Positions 21,392-32,340 of a stretch of 64,000 nt of DNA are shown piece after piece (the stretch's first letter is position 1; each line of letters starts with the position of its first letter). Below the pieces are notes generated by a model that searched no databases, was not told the origin of the DNA, and saw nothing but the letters and a program-made list of their open reading frames with translations. A program made the translations under genes and the position numbers. The DNA is from Forficula auricularia (lineage: Eukaryota > Arthropoda > Insecta > Dermaptera > Forficulidae): NCBI GenBank assembly GCA_024734495.1, contig JALMQS010000153.1, positions 7,403,294 through 7,467,293 on the forward strand, written 5' to 3'.

Positions 21392-21744
21392 TAGGATGGT
21401 CCTTATTTTGGGTATTTTCAAATTTTTATTCTGACAAAGCCTCATATGGTTCGAAATAAATAAAAAAAAATATCCCCCAAGTTTCAAGCCTCCATCACAA
21501 TTTTAACCTGTGCGGCCCAGCGATCCAAGTTTACCATATAAATATCATGGGGTATTTGGCAATGAACGATCAATTTTTTTCCCGGCCAAAGTAATGTGAA
21601 CCATTACTTTGGCCGGATATTTAGATGAAACTTGCAACGCTGTGCGCCACAGATTAAAATTGAGATATAGACACTTGGAACTTGAGGGATATATTTCGAA
21701 CTATATGAACAAATTCGAAAATACCCAAAATAAGGACCACCCTA
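21392..21744. mobile_element. Palindromic MITE with TA termini
   Basis: The left end is TAGGATGGTCCTTATTTTGGG and the right end is its inverse CCCAAAATAAGGACCACCCTA. TA sits at both borders, as for Tc1/mariner insertions. The arms extend about 130 bp with mismatches. The centre is a separate perfect stem, CCGGCCAAAGTAATG / CATTACTTTGGCCGG, around a TGAAC loop (about 21583-21617). No ORF. Confidence 0.75.
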
Positions 21745-22219
21745 ATGTGTTCACTGCTATATTTTAGCATAAATAATTCACAGATCAAATTAATTGGAAT
21801 TTAAACTAGGAATTAGACATTATGTTAAGCTTTGGTCCAAATAGGCTATGCTTTGCTTGAAGACTGGGGTGCTTTTTTACTGAATAACGATTTATACGAT
21901 TTTTTTAAAACATGGTTCTGCTCAAAATTCTGCGATATTTATTTTTAAAGAAAATCACAAGCTGTTGTCACCGACTAAACCCGATGTCTTATGGATAATT
22001 TACTATATTATGTGTCAAAAAGTAGGCCATAATTTCTAAAAAAAAAACAAGACCAACCGAGACGCTTGATAAAATTAGCCTCATCGTAGATGAGTAAAAA
22101 TTAACATCGTTTCGGACTGTTCTCGCCGAAATTAAGCCCCGAACATAAAGGTTGTATTCGGAATTGAACCCCAAAGCCAAATATGCAATATTTTTATTTA
22201 CTTTATTTTTTAATGAAAT

Positions 22220-22315
22220 TGAATGCGCACCCGGAGATGCAGCCCCTATGGATCTTGAAAGACCTTTGCATTACCAAAGAGAAGAGGAAATTAATCAATC
22301 TAAAGGGAAGAAAAA
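22220..22315 (-). repeat. CR1-like LINE 3' UTR fragment, minus strand
   Basis: Read on the minus strand this resembles 58485-58560: a T-rich lead, CTTCTCTTTGGTAATGCAAA, GGTCTTTCAAGATCCATAGG, GGCTGCATCTC. It is therefore the 3' UTR of the LINE family, oriented away from the plus-strand copy that begins a few bases later. Confidence 0.7.
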
Positions 22316-22329
22316 CCGTAATCCCCACC

Positions 22330-22605
22330 CCCCCGCAAGGCATGCTTTGCCAATTCTCAACACTCTTTCGCGGTTGAATTGGAGAAGTGCCGGACCACTT
22401 CGTTTGCCCCCTTGACTACAAGGAACTGGAACTCTCTCCCGCCCTCCGTCTTTCCCGACACCTATAAGATAACCTTCAAAACTCAGGTGCACATACACAC
22501 CACGACTCCACCCTTTCGTTTGATCAATTTTCCCCTTTCTTCGATAATGCATAGGGGCTGCATCTTTACGGGTGCGGGGCACCAAATAAATAAATACAAA
22601 TTATG
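22330..22605 (+). pseudogene. CR1-like LINE 3' end, plus strand
   Basis: Contains the degenerate C-terminal signature LEKCRTTSF...TTRNWNSLPPSVFPDTY, and a 3' UTR with TTTTCCCCTTTCTTCGATAA and GGGGCTGCATCTTTACGGGT. Compared with 58280-58560 it has small indels that shift the frame. The tail ends in AAATAAATAAATACA. It lies head-to-head with the minus fragment at 22220-22315. Confidence 0.75.
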
Positions 22606-25600
22606 AACAATTATTTTAATTTATTTTTTATCTATTTATTTATTCGTAAATTTGTAAATCGTATTGATTCTTGTGCGTCTAAACATCCGTTATACTTCCC
22701 AATGGCTGTATCATTGAAAGCTCATAATCCAGGTTTTGCAAACAAACTGTTCAAATATAGAATGCTGAGAAAATTTTATTACCTTGGAAATGAAATGATA
22801 ATATATTTGCTTTATAAAATCCTCCAATGGGTCAATAGAAATCAAATAATAATCTCATGATTTGATACATTGTGATGAAATTTAATAGAAATTGTTGTTT
22901 GTCTATTTAACAGATGTTTGACTAATCCCTGAGCATTACGGGGTTTCTATTTTAAAATTGTTCTGAATAAAATGTTAAAAATTAATTAATTTTAGTATTT
23001 TTGATTACTATGATTTTTATTGAAGAAAGCTTTTTTTTAATAAATAGAAAAATCTAACTTTACAATTGATGTTTTTGTTTCTAGACTCAATCAAAATTGT
23101 TTTCCCGACAAATGTTTGCCACTAGATGTCAAAAAGTGTGAATTCGCAATTCCATTACATGTATTAATTAATTTTATCTAATTTAAAGAGTGTCACCCGT
23201 ATCGGGATTTTCGTCAATATAGGTTTTAATTTTTTTTTTAATTTCAAGTCCCCATAGATAAATTCGAGCTTTTTACTAATTAATGATGGCTAAGTAAAAA
23301 TATAAAAGGCAAATGCCAATATTAATAGCTTTAAGAAATTACTATAAAAATTCAAGAGAGATGGTCTACTACTAGGTAGATCCGGGATGGTATGGATTAT
23401 TTTTATTATGTCAGAAGGGTTGTTTCGATGAATTATGATAAATTCGATGATGAAGATATAAAGATTTTTGTTTTGAAAAGTATGTATATTGGTTCTCGAA
23501 ATGAAATAAAATTATTGCATAGGTTCAAGTGGAAATTAAAATGAATAATTTTACGAAAAGGGTGCGTATAGAAGGTTTGAACTTCCCGCCTGGGGTATAT
23601 TTTCCATTTCAAGGATGATAAAGACAAGATCAGACGAGTTTTAGTCGAATAAAACTTGTTCTCGCTGAGCAACTATTAAAATAGTAATAATATAAAAAAG
23701 AAATAAATAAAGATGATTCGAGAATCTTTAGACTAATCCATTTCTAAGAGCTCGTAATATATAAGATCGGAAAAACCTAAGAATATATTGACAAATCATA
23801 GCTTGCTTATAGCAATAGAATTAAGAGAAATTTTAAATTTTCATATAGGACAGGCTGATTCATTTGAGAAGATGGTCGATTTCCATCTCAGGGACTGTGG
23901 AGCTGAAGTCACAAGATTTAATTTCTGACTCCTACCCTCACTCACACAAAGCAGTGTCCGTTTGGGACGAAGGTCCCAAAATATATTTTTAAAAAATCCA
24001 ATGTTAAATTTGAAAAATTAAAACGAAAATGATGCTATATTCGATGAATTTTGCAAAAAGGAGCGAAGAATAAAACAAAGTTTAAAAAAATAAGGGATTA
24101 TTTTTTGGACAGCATCCCCTGATTGAAAAGTCACCGCCCGTCACTGATATATACCATATATATTAGTAAACAAATAGTCAAAGAATCTCAAATATAACTT
24201 TTCTTCAATTAAATAATTTAAGAATTATTCCGATTACATAGGAGTAAAAAAATTAAATTATAATTTTCGAATAAAAAAGGTTGACTTAATCAATTTAAAA
24301 AGAGAGAAAAAGTCAGCACAATATCACAATATAACTAAATCTCATGATCCAACAAAGAAAAAATAAATTGGAACGAAAAACGTGAGGGATTATTTTTTTA
24401 TTTTTTTTATAATAAAATAATAAAGTATTTTTCCAAGTCGAGATCGTTATTTTAAGGGTATTAAGGTATTGTATGAAAAATATTATAAAATGTTGTTTAT
24501 CATTAAGTAATAACGACGGCAAAAAATAGCTCTCTAACCATGGTAATTTAATTATTATTTAAGCAAAATAAATACGAACAGATATATTATATACTCAAAA
24601 TAATCGGTTCTTTTTATTATGAATGATATATAATATTAAAAGAAAAGCTTTGGAAAGCGCACTTTTAGAATGACTACGAGAAGGAATATAAAGTCCACCG
24701 TCCATTCAATTATTGTATTAAAAAGTTCGTCTTCGACACTGACAATAAAATCCAAAAAAAATGAAACCTTTTCCCATGACTAACTTTTTTACCTATTATT
24801 ACAAAATATATTTTATTTCCCTGATATATTACACTCCAGTTTTGAAAGGGACTATTTAAATTCATAATTGATTAATGAATCACTTTATACGGAGAATACA
24901 GTAATAAAAAAGTACTTAAATAATAGAAAAAATTAATAAAATTCTCATTATAGAACAAAAATATCATTGAAATCTTCAAATTTTGGATAAATTATGTTGT
25001 TTTATTTTTGATGCAATAATATCAAAATTCGGAGTTTTTTAATCGTAGGATCAATTTGTATACTGAATATCTTCGGGTATCACTCAATTTCTATGCGATT
25101 TTGATTAATTTATATATTTTTTTTTCATAGGGATTTCTATAGACACAAACCTATAGGCCTCTTTACATCCAAAATTTTCATTTTTACCCCACTTGGGATA
25201 ATTTTCTCCGGTTTGCAGACGCCAGTTCTATAAGGATCCTTTAATTGCGCTAAAGTGAACTAATGAAAATTTAAAAAATAACTTTATTAAAATATGTCAC
25301 CAAAAACCTACACCATTCTCCCTTAACAAAATAAATATTCAGTGTTAGTGTTTTTTTTCAATCGCTCTAATAGTTTCTGATTCTGTAAGTTTCTTGAGAA
25401 TTTTATATATTAGTATAATAGATATATATATATATAGAGATAAATAGAGATACGGAACTCATGGTATGCAGGTCCCACTCGCACCTGACCGATTGTTTTG
25501 ATACATGATTTTCTCAAAACGTGTTTTTAATTGAGTCCGAGAGACGATAATTGAAAGTTGTTTAACTTTGGTCGTCTGTCATGAATAAAATAACATCATG

Positions 25601-25860
25601 AAAGCATTTATCATATTTTAGTTATAAATTTAATTTAGTTCGCGAGATTGTTAATTAAATTGATATATATATATGTAAAGTCGACAATTATAACAGTAGT
25701 TAATCAGAACTTTGGAATTCATAATAATTTCTATTTGTGTAAATTCATAATATAATTAGTTAGATTGCAATTACAAAATATTTCAATTTAATAAATATAA
25801 ATTCTTCGAAAGCAAACTTTCAAAATCCGCCTTTGATTTATAATAATTCAGTGAATTTAT
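22606..25860. other. AT-rich sequence, no gene
   Basis: About 3 kb with no convincing gene, RNA or bounded repeat. Near 24085-24150 the text GGACAGCATCCCCTGATTGA, AAAGTCACCGCCCGTCACTG looks like one end of a hAT-type MITE, but no partner end was found. An AT dinucleotide tract lies at about 25420-25435. Confidence 0.35.
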
Positions 25861-25884
25861 TTTCCCTCACTATAAACAGAAACA

Positions 25885-26125
25885 ATTACCATGTCACTAG
25901 AGGCCTTTTCGCTGCAGCCTGGATCCCGGCACAATGGAATCGGTCAGGATGCATCCATGCTTGCCTGGCTGTGCCCCGACGAAGACGGTTCTAGGTTGTC
26001 TTGACGGGGTGTCGGGGGTCGGAAAATATCAAGGAGAATATTCTTACCTACGTGATGGCGGAAATGACCATAGTGGTCGACACTCCGATAAACAAAATAA
26101 TAATAGTACATAATAATATTCATAA
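25885..26125 (+). repeat. GC-rich island, possible LINE 3' fragment
   Basis: About 170 nt of much higher GC than its surroundings (25891-26060), followed by an A/T tail AATAATAGTACATAATAATA. The plus strand holds a 37-codon frame from ATG 25891 to TGA 26002-26004 containing SLQPGSRHNGIGQDAS. The motifs GACGAAGACGGTTCTAGGTT and GTGATGGCGGAAATGACCAT feel like a retrotransposon 3' UTR, and the (AAT)-rich tail would fit, but I cannot assign a family. An exon or a horizontally acquired segment remain alternatives. Confidence 0.35.
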
Positions 26126-29100
26126 CACTTATACCGGGTGAGTTTTTTATCTTGAGACAGTCTTATAACTCAAAAACAGTGCATTTATTGAAAAAAATTT
26201 CAAATAAAAGTTTATTTATATCAAAGGGGAAACTAAACTACACTATTGTTGTCCAGAGGTCAAAAAGTGACCAAAAATCCATTGAGCAGTGCGTTTGTTT
26301 GTATGTACCTATGCACCCCTGCGTTTCGCAACCATTAGTCTCACAGCCACGAAATTCGAAGCTCGATATACCATAGGCTAGAAGGAGTACAGCAAGTTTT
26401 TGTTTGAAATCGGAACACCGGAAGTTGATTTACAATATACTATTCATTTCTACGAAACATTATTGATATATAGATGTCTTTTAATAATTTTAATTTATAA
26501 AAAAAAATCATCTCGTAAGTATTAACTTTAAAATAAAAATCTTATCACAAGTAATCAAAACCGTAGCCAGTGGGGAGCGGGACCAACCGGGTTTGATTTT
26601 CGCCTAAAATTTCCTTTATGATGACAGAAAATGCTTTACTACGTATAACATTAAAAAATTAGACTAAAATTAAAATATAATAGATACTTTTTATCTGCAT
26701 TTATTTAAGATAAAATAATTTATAAACATTTCTCAAAATAAAATAGGAAGTTAGATATTTATTTCAATTATTAAAAAAAAATGACTTCTAATCCTTTGAT
26801 TACATTCCTTAACTTTTTCTTCCAAGTTCCAAGTCCTTTTATTTTATTTTTTTATTATTTTTATTTTCGCCCATTCAGCAGCCCTTTCTTTGTCCTTCTC
26901 CCTTCTCCCTTTTTTTGGTCATTTTCTCACGTGTCCAGAGACATGCGGGCACGCTAAGAACCTATCCGATAGGGTTCAAAAACACCGACTCATGCACATT
27001 TATTTGATTTCCAATTTTCTTTGGCCTAGTTTTTTCGATTTGATCCCCCCCACTGCTTCCTCTCTCACACATTTTATTCCACGTCTATCCCTCAAAAACA
27101 GATATATAAAATAAACGAACAATATAAATTCTAAGCGCGTGAAAGAAGATTAAATTCTATGAAGAAGATAATTAGGCCACTAGATCAATATAATATATTA
27201 TAACACTTTGATGATACGCTATTTTTTTAATAAAATACTAAGCACTCTTCACGACTTATATATTTATCTTTCATTTATAAAAATGTGGATGCCCATTTAT
27301 CCGACTTTTATAATTGTATTAATAGTATTTTACTCAAAACTAAAAGTGGACTTCTCAGTGTCGCTACAATGTCTCTGTTTATCAGTAAGTGTAATTAATA
27401 TATGGTAGTAGTAGTAGTTCTTAAGGGAGTTCGGGACTGTTTATCATTTTTATAAGAAAATTCTCAAATTTTTACCATCGAATCATTGATGTATTAAATA
27501 TATATTCCCAAAATTTGAAGTTGATCGTCTGTCCCGTTACAGAGAAATAAATTATTGAAAATTGTCCTTTTAACCGAACTTTTAAAAGGGCTATAACTTC
27601 TATACAAATTATACCATTTTCAACAAATTTATACAGATCAATAATTCAACTTTTATGAATCGAATGATACATTTTTCAATAGATTTGACAGTCTAGTTAA
27701 TTAGTTATTCATAAATGTAAAAATAAAAAGTTATTTGCAGACAACAGAATATAACAAAAGCACTAGCGTAGAATTCCAACTCTATTTCTTGAAATCGTTT
27801 TTGAGTTAATTAAATGTTATTATAATGAGAAAAAATTTATCTCAATATTCTTTTTATTAATATTATCAAAACAAAGATTTTATCTGAACCTCATTCTTAT
27901 TAACAATTTTTTTATTAATAAATTTAGCAGCGAGCACGTTGTCACTCTACAGAAATACAAAATATTTTTCGAAAATCAACAAGATAGATAAGCTGTCTCG
28001 AACTCCTTTAAACTAAAGATACAAACTTAAATTTTACAAGTTATATGTATTCATTTTTCTCAACTCCAAAATTTATATTAACAAATAATATTTATCGAAT
28101 TATTATTTTAGGGAGGGTCAAATATTATTCTATGGGTCAAAAATAAATAGAATATATTTTCATCTTAGGATGTGAGATATCCCTGTAAAGATAGTTTAAG
28201 GTAGTTCTTTCACAAATGCGAAAATTCAAGAAGTCTTTGAAACTTGTAATTTAAGTCATTAAAAGCATAATACACATACTGTTTAAATTTGCAGACGATT
28301 TAGCACACCAAACATGAAATAATTGCAATTAAAAATGACATTTTTTACATAGGGTAGATAGGGAAAGTGTGGGGACATGATCATTATTTTATTTTTTTCA
28401 TTGAAGGACTTTCACCATCTTGATGAAAAACTAATATTTGTTAGAATAATATATTCCAGGAGTAACGCAAAAGAAAATTGAAATTATTTACCACGTAGTT
28501 TTGATAAAAAACAAAAAAAACAACATATTTCGGCGATTATTTTTTTAGTGGAGGAGATATAATCACAATGGCTTGGAAACGGTCCGGCAAGTATGTGTGT
28601 ATCCGTATAGAGATTTCGTAATGTGAGTGGACAGTCACGTTAAATAAAACATAACCTAAAATTTTAGTTCCGTTCATATTTATAGAGAGGTTACGAGACT
28701 AATATTTTTTGTGTGGATTGTCGCGAAAGAATCTCCTTAAGAAAAATTAAACTTATTTTTTTGAAAATCTATTTCGCTTTAATAATCGACAAATAGCATA
28801 GAGTTGAGTGAGACAGATGTGGTTGCGTAGTATGATCTTAAGACTCGAAGATGATGATTATTATAATAATTTCATTTTCAAATGACAATGTGAGAGAGTT
28901 CCAAAGTATCCATTTATAGATGATTTTTGTACTTCTCGACGTTTAGAAATTGACTTAACTTATAACTATGAAAAAAAATCTCACAAATTCACGCATTTTC
29001 TTCTTATCAATGACAAAATTCATTCGAAAGCAAGATTTTGAAAAAAAAATACCTGGATTTAAAATTAAAAATAATAATTAATTTATCGCTTTTAAAGTAA

Positions 29101-29214
29101 AACCAATATTACTGACTAATGCTTGATCTGCCATGTACTTTAATTATTAATTAATTTTGTTAACAAAGTCTACTTGAGTATTCTGCAAAGAGTGGGCTTA
29201 ATAATTCCCAGCTA
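26126..29214. other. AT-rich sequence, mostly unrecognised
   Basis: No supported gene over about 3 kb. Parts of 28030-29040 resemble, in phrase order only, the degraded repeats at 49505-50290 and 55990-56610. Open frames here carry no motifs. Confidence 0.35.
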
Positions 29215-29395
29215 CATATAACATATAACCTTCAGTCTTTAAAGACCCACATCCACAGATACCTTCACCTCCGACTCAATCCCTGAAATCTCTTCTTATT
29301 TTCACGATACAATGGTCCACTGCGGAATACAGAGGTTGTATCTTTTTGGTGCAACTTCTTCTTGTATCAATATCATTATAAAACAAAACCAGACT
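29215..29395 (+). repeat. CR1-like LINE 3' terminus (very short)
   Basis: Starts ATATAACCTTCAGTCTTTAA, AGACCCACATCCACAGATAC, the last codons of the LINE ORF seen at 1605-1650. It continues through the 3' UTR (TTTTCACGAT, GGTTGTATCTTTTTGGTGCA) and ends TATCATTATAAAACAAAACC. It is a severely 5'-truncated insertion of the same subfamily as 1240-1775. Confidence 0.8.
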
Positions 29396-29431
29396 GGCCT
29401 TCGCAATACTTCCCCATTATAATATATAGAA

Positions 29432-29674
29432 CAGTGTTTCTCAAAATGTGTTCCGCGGAACCCGGGGTTTCATGAAAACTCGCCAAGGGTTCCTCAAAAA
29501 AATTCACGGCAGGTGAAAAAATTCTAGCATTCAAAAGTAAGGTGCAGTTTTGGATTAGTTGTCTGAATTCTATCCCATAACAACGCTTTAAGTCGAATCA
29601 CAAGATTGTGGGGTTCCATGCTTACCATTCAAACGGAAAAGGGTTCTACATTCGAAAAAGTTTGAGAAGCACTG
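29432..29674. mobile_element. hAT-type MITE
   Basis: A 243-bp element starting CAGTGTTTCTCAAAATGTG and ending AGTTTGAGAAGCACTG, a 14-15 bp imperfect TIR with the hAT CA...TG ends. It contains GTTCCGCGGAACCCGGGGTT. The expected 8-bp TSD is obscured because the right flank runs straight into the (ATCT)n microsatellite. Confidence 0.75.

Positions 29675-29750
<76 letters not shown>
29675..29750. repeat. (ATCT)n microsatellite
   Basis: About 19 uninterrupted tetranucleotide units. The array lies exactly between the right terminus of the hAT MITE and the TC 5' terminus of the Helitron at 29746, whose first bases (TCTATATATA) extend the same register. Confidence 0.95.
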
Positions 29751-30049
29751 ATATATAAAATAGAAAAGTATGTGGATATGTATGTGGAAACGATCTGATT
29801 GGCCAGTGCATAGCCAATGCCAAAGCGTTAAATTATTAGAACGATTCTGATTGGTCAGATAGTGATTGTGCTTAGGCAATGTGTTAAATAAATCTTTCCT
29901 TATTCTTCCTTATTTTTGAATCAATTTCATTCAGCACATTCTTTCGATACTTACAGTAAGATTTTAAATTTCAATTATTAAATTGGTATGAACGAGACGC
30001 TCCCCGCCGAAGTAGGTTACGCTGGGCCGAAGGCCTGGTCGTCAACTAG
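29746..30049 (+). mobile_element. Small Helitron, copy H7
   Basis: The 5' end is TCTATATATATAAAATAGAA. The interior is shared with 20591-20821 (ACGATCTGATTGGCCAGTGC; TTAGAACGATTCTGATTGGT). The 3' end has the hairpin GGCCGAAGGCC, TGGTCGTCAA and CTAG at 30046-30049 followed by T. No coding sequence. Confidence 0.78.
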
Positions 30050-30363
30050 TAGAATATAAATGTGAAAGTAAAAAATATTAATTGCGGAATCATGAATTTT
30101 TTATATTAAAAAAATAAATAAATAATATAAAAGGATTTATTATTATTTTTAAATCTCTCAGAGCTTATATTTTATCCTGTCACTAATTATTATGTTTTTG
30201 TTCTAATTTCGATGGAAATTTTATCCACATGAATCAACCTACCATTACAATTTAAAGCGTTTCTATATATTGAATAAATTCTGTTGCAAGATGAAATGAA
30301 ATATTCCTTTAGTATGTATACTAAATCATTCGTTTATTTTCAGAGGGAGGCGTTGGCTGTTAG

Positions 30364-30489
30364 CGGTTCGGTTCGGTTGTTCTTCTGCCGGATGTTTTTC
30401 ATCTTTCAACTTGGCTCCTGGAAGAACACGCATTTCGCCAAGGGGAACCCCTGTACCGTGAAATGTTTGCCGCCTTTATTCGAGACAAG
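30364..30489 (+). CDS. Candidate internal exon of an unidentified conserved gene
   Basis: This GC-rich island has the look of a real exon. The donor is AAG|GTAAAT at 30489/30490. The frame ending at that donor reads LLPDVFHLST, then WLLEEHAFRQGEPLYREMF and AAFIRDK, an amphipathic, charge-balanced peptide quite unlike the Lys/Phe/Ile-rich noise around it. Upstream, TTTATTTTCAG at 30333-30343 is a strong acceptor, but that frame then meets TAG at 30361-30363. A second AG at that TAG would give a 126-nt, 42-codon exon in phase 0. The alternative is the 30344 acceptor with a different frame (REALAVSGS...), which is less protein-like. I do not recognise the family. Neighbouring exons were not found. 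Confidence 0.45.
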
Positions 30490-30654
30490 GTAAATATCAC
30501 TTCTTGGGGAAATAGAATTTTCGTTTATGTTATAATCAACCGTGTATATTTTACATGCTTTCAAAAATTCCAAAGTAAATATCGAGTCAGGAATGAGAAA
30601 GTTTCATTTTTTTCAAATCAAATAAATTCTATAAGATTTTCTGGAGATTATCAA

Positions 30655-31377
30655 AAGAAAAAATAATTTTTAAGAAAAAAATAAAACCGACTTCACAAAA
30701 TTAAATGCAACAAATAAAATCCACTAAAAGGTATAAAATAATTTATTATCTTATTTAGTTACAACTAAACGACGAAATATTAACATGAAATTACTCTTTG
30801 AAGTCGGTGCCAAACATATACCTTTTCATGAATCGCACTCGACGTGATCTTACTTAGTACGTTTGGAAGGTATGCTCGCTTATAGGTATAGTTTGTTTGG
30901 TACCGACATCAAAAAGTAATTTCATGTTAATATTTCGTCGTTTAGTTGTAACTAAATAAGATAATAATTATTTTATACCTTTTAGTGTATTTTATTTGTT
31001 GCATTTAATTTTTTGAAGTCGGTTTTATTTTTTTCTTAAAAATTATTTTTATTTTTCTCTTTTTAGTGATGTTATTAATAGTGATCATATCATCAGAACT
31101 AGACCAAATTAATATGGCACCATCCCTAAGATACCCCTTTCCAATAAAAAAGAACCTATCGAAATCGGTTCATAAACAAAGAAAGTTAGGCCTGAACAAA
31201 CCTAACAAAAAAGGTCTAATAGCCATATAAAAAATGGGACCAATCGAAGGTAGACTCGACCCAATGCAAAATTTTTTCAAAATCGGTTCACAATTGGCGG
31301 AGATATGAGGTAACATAGGCATAAAAAAAAAAATTAGTCGAATAGAGAACCTCCTCTTTTTTTGAAGTCGGTTAAAA
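30655..31377 (+). mobile_element. Foldback element with GAAGTCGGTT ends, copy 1
   Basis: The first ~410 bp (30655-31065) are one long inverted repeat. The left arm runs AAAACCGACTTC, TTAAATGCAACAAATAAAAT, CACTAAAAGGTATAAAATAA, TTAGTTACAACTAAACGACG, AAATATTAACATGAAATTAC, GAAGTCGGTGCCAAAC. The right arm returns it. The spacer is about 55 nt and contains AATCGCACTCGACG and CTTACTTAGTACGTTTGG. A ~310-bp body follows and ends GAACCTCCTC, T-run, GAAGTCGGTT at about 31377. GAAGTCGGT thus marks every arm boundary. Copies 2 and 3 are at 38105 and 47440 in reverse orientation. No ORF. Confidence 0.85.
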
Positions 31378-31405
31378 ATATCTTAGTCCAGTCAAATTAG
31401 ACGTT

Positions 31406-31625
31406 TTTTTTTATTTATTTTTTATTTATTTATTGTCACTGGGAACAAAGCCCATTTAGACAGTACATCAATAAAATGTTAGTAGGGTTAGTGAGGGAGC
31501 CTAGTTTTAGCCCGTCGAAATTTTATATGCTAGCCAGGCTCAAACCCGGGCCTCCCGCTTGTACATCATTAACTATACTGAAGCGGGGCCAGCGCCTTAG
31601 ACAGCTCGGCCAACCCAACTCCCCA
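31406..31625 (-). mobile_element. tRNA-derived SINE, minus strand, 12-bp TSD
   Basis: Same family as 7948-8123. On the minus strand the head reads GGTTGGCCGAGCTGTCTAAG, GCGCTGG, which is the D-arm style of a tRNA-Leu/Ser, with box B GGGTTTGAGCC. The body is TATAAAATTTCGACGGGCTA and GGCTCCCTCACTAACCCTAC, and the AATAAATAAA tail is T-rich on plus. An exact TSD, AAATTAGACGTT, lies at 31394-31405 and 31626-31637. Confidence 0.9.
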
Positions 31626-31751
31626 AAATTAGACGTTAAAAATGCAAAATGATGAAACTTAGTTATAGTGAATGGATTTGAATGGGTTTTTTTTATTGGT
31701 TTTCTAATAACATAAAACAAAAAGTTTACCCATTAAAAATTGCCGCTAATG

Positions 31752-32340
31752 ATTTTTTACTTTATCCAATGTGAAGAAGATAAAGTATGTGAATCGGTCT
31801 CGCGCCAAACGCGACTTCATAGAGTCCTCAGATAAAGACTACGGAGCCCATGGTCTCAATCAAAGTCACAAATTGTAGTATTGAATCCGGTTAAAATTTA
31901 GGACCTGACCGTTTTGCCAAAAATTTCATGGGGTCTCCTCCAGAGACCTAAAATTGCCATTTTTTCATTTAGACCTTGGACATGGATGGATGGATGGATT
32001 CCTCTTTTTCACCGACAATTTTTTCCACACCGTTGAACCAATTGAAATGAAAATGAAAATCTACCATTACTTTAACAAAATGATGATTGATTTTTGGGAC
32101 ATATTTTCCTACAAACATTAGTACTTTATTACAGTACATTTTTAGCTTTTTCTAAATATCTGGAAAATGACTTGACCAATTTTGATGAAATTTAATATTC
32201 TAATTAAGTACCTTAACTAGCACAAAAAAGGTTATATAAAGTTTTTAGTAAAATTATATTTTAAAGTACTTTTACCCTTGAGTAAGATAGTTCTTTTTTA
32301 AATTCTTTAAAATGTATTCATTTGATTGGTTTAATATAGC
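31752..32340 (+). repeat. TTTACTTTATCCAATG dispersed repeat, copy 2 (uninterrupted)
   Basis: Parallels 15396-16190 without the MITE. It contains ACTTTATCCAATGTGAAGAA, GATAAAGT, GAGTCCTCAGATAAAGACTA, GACCTGACCGTTTTGCC, and a GGATGGAT simple repeat where copy 1 has TATGTATG. It serves as the empty-site reference for the MITE at 15430. Confidence 0.78.
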
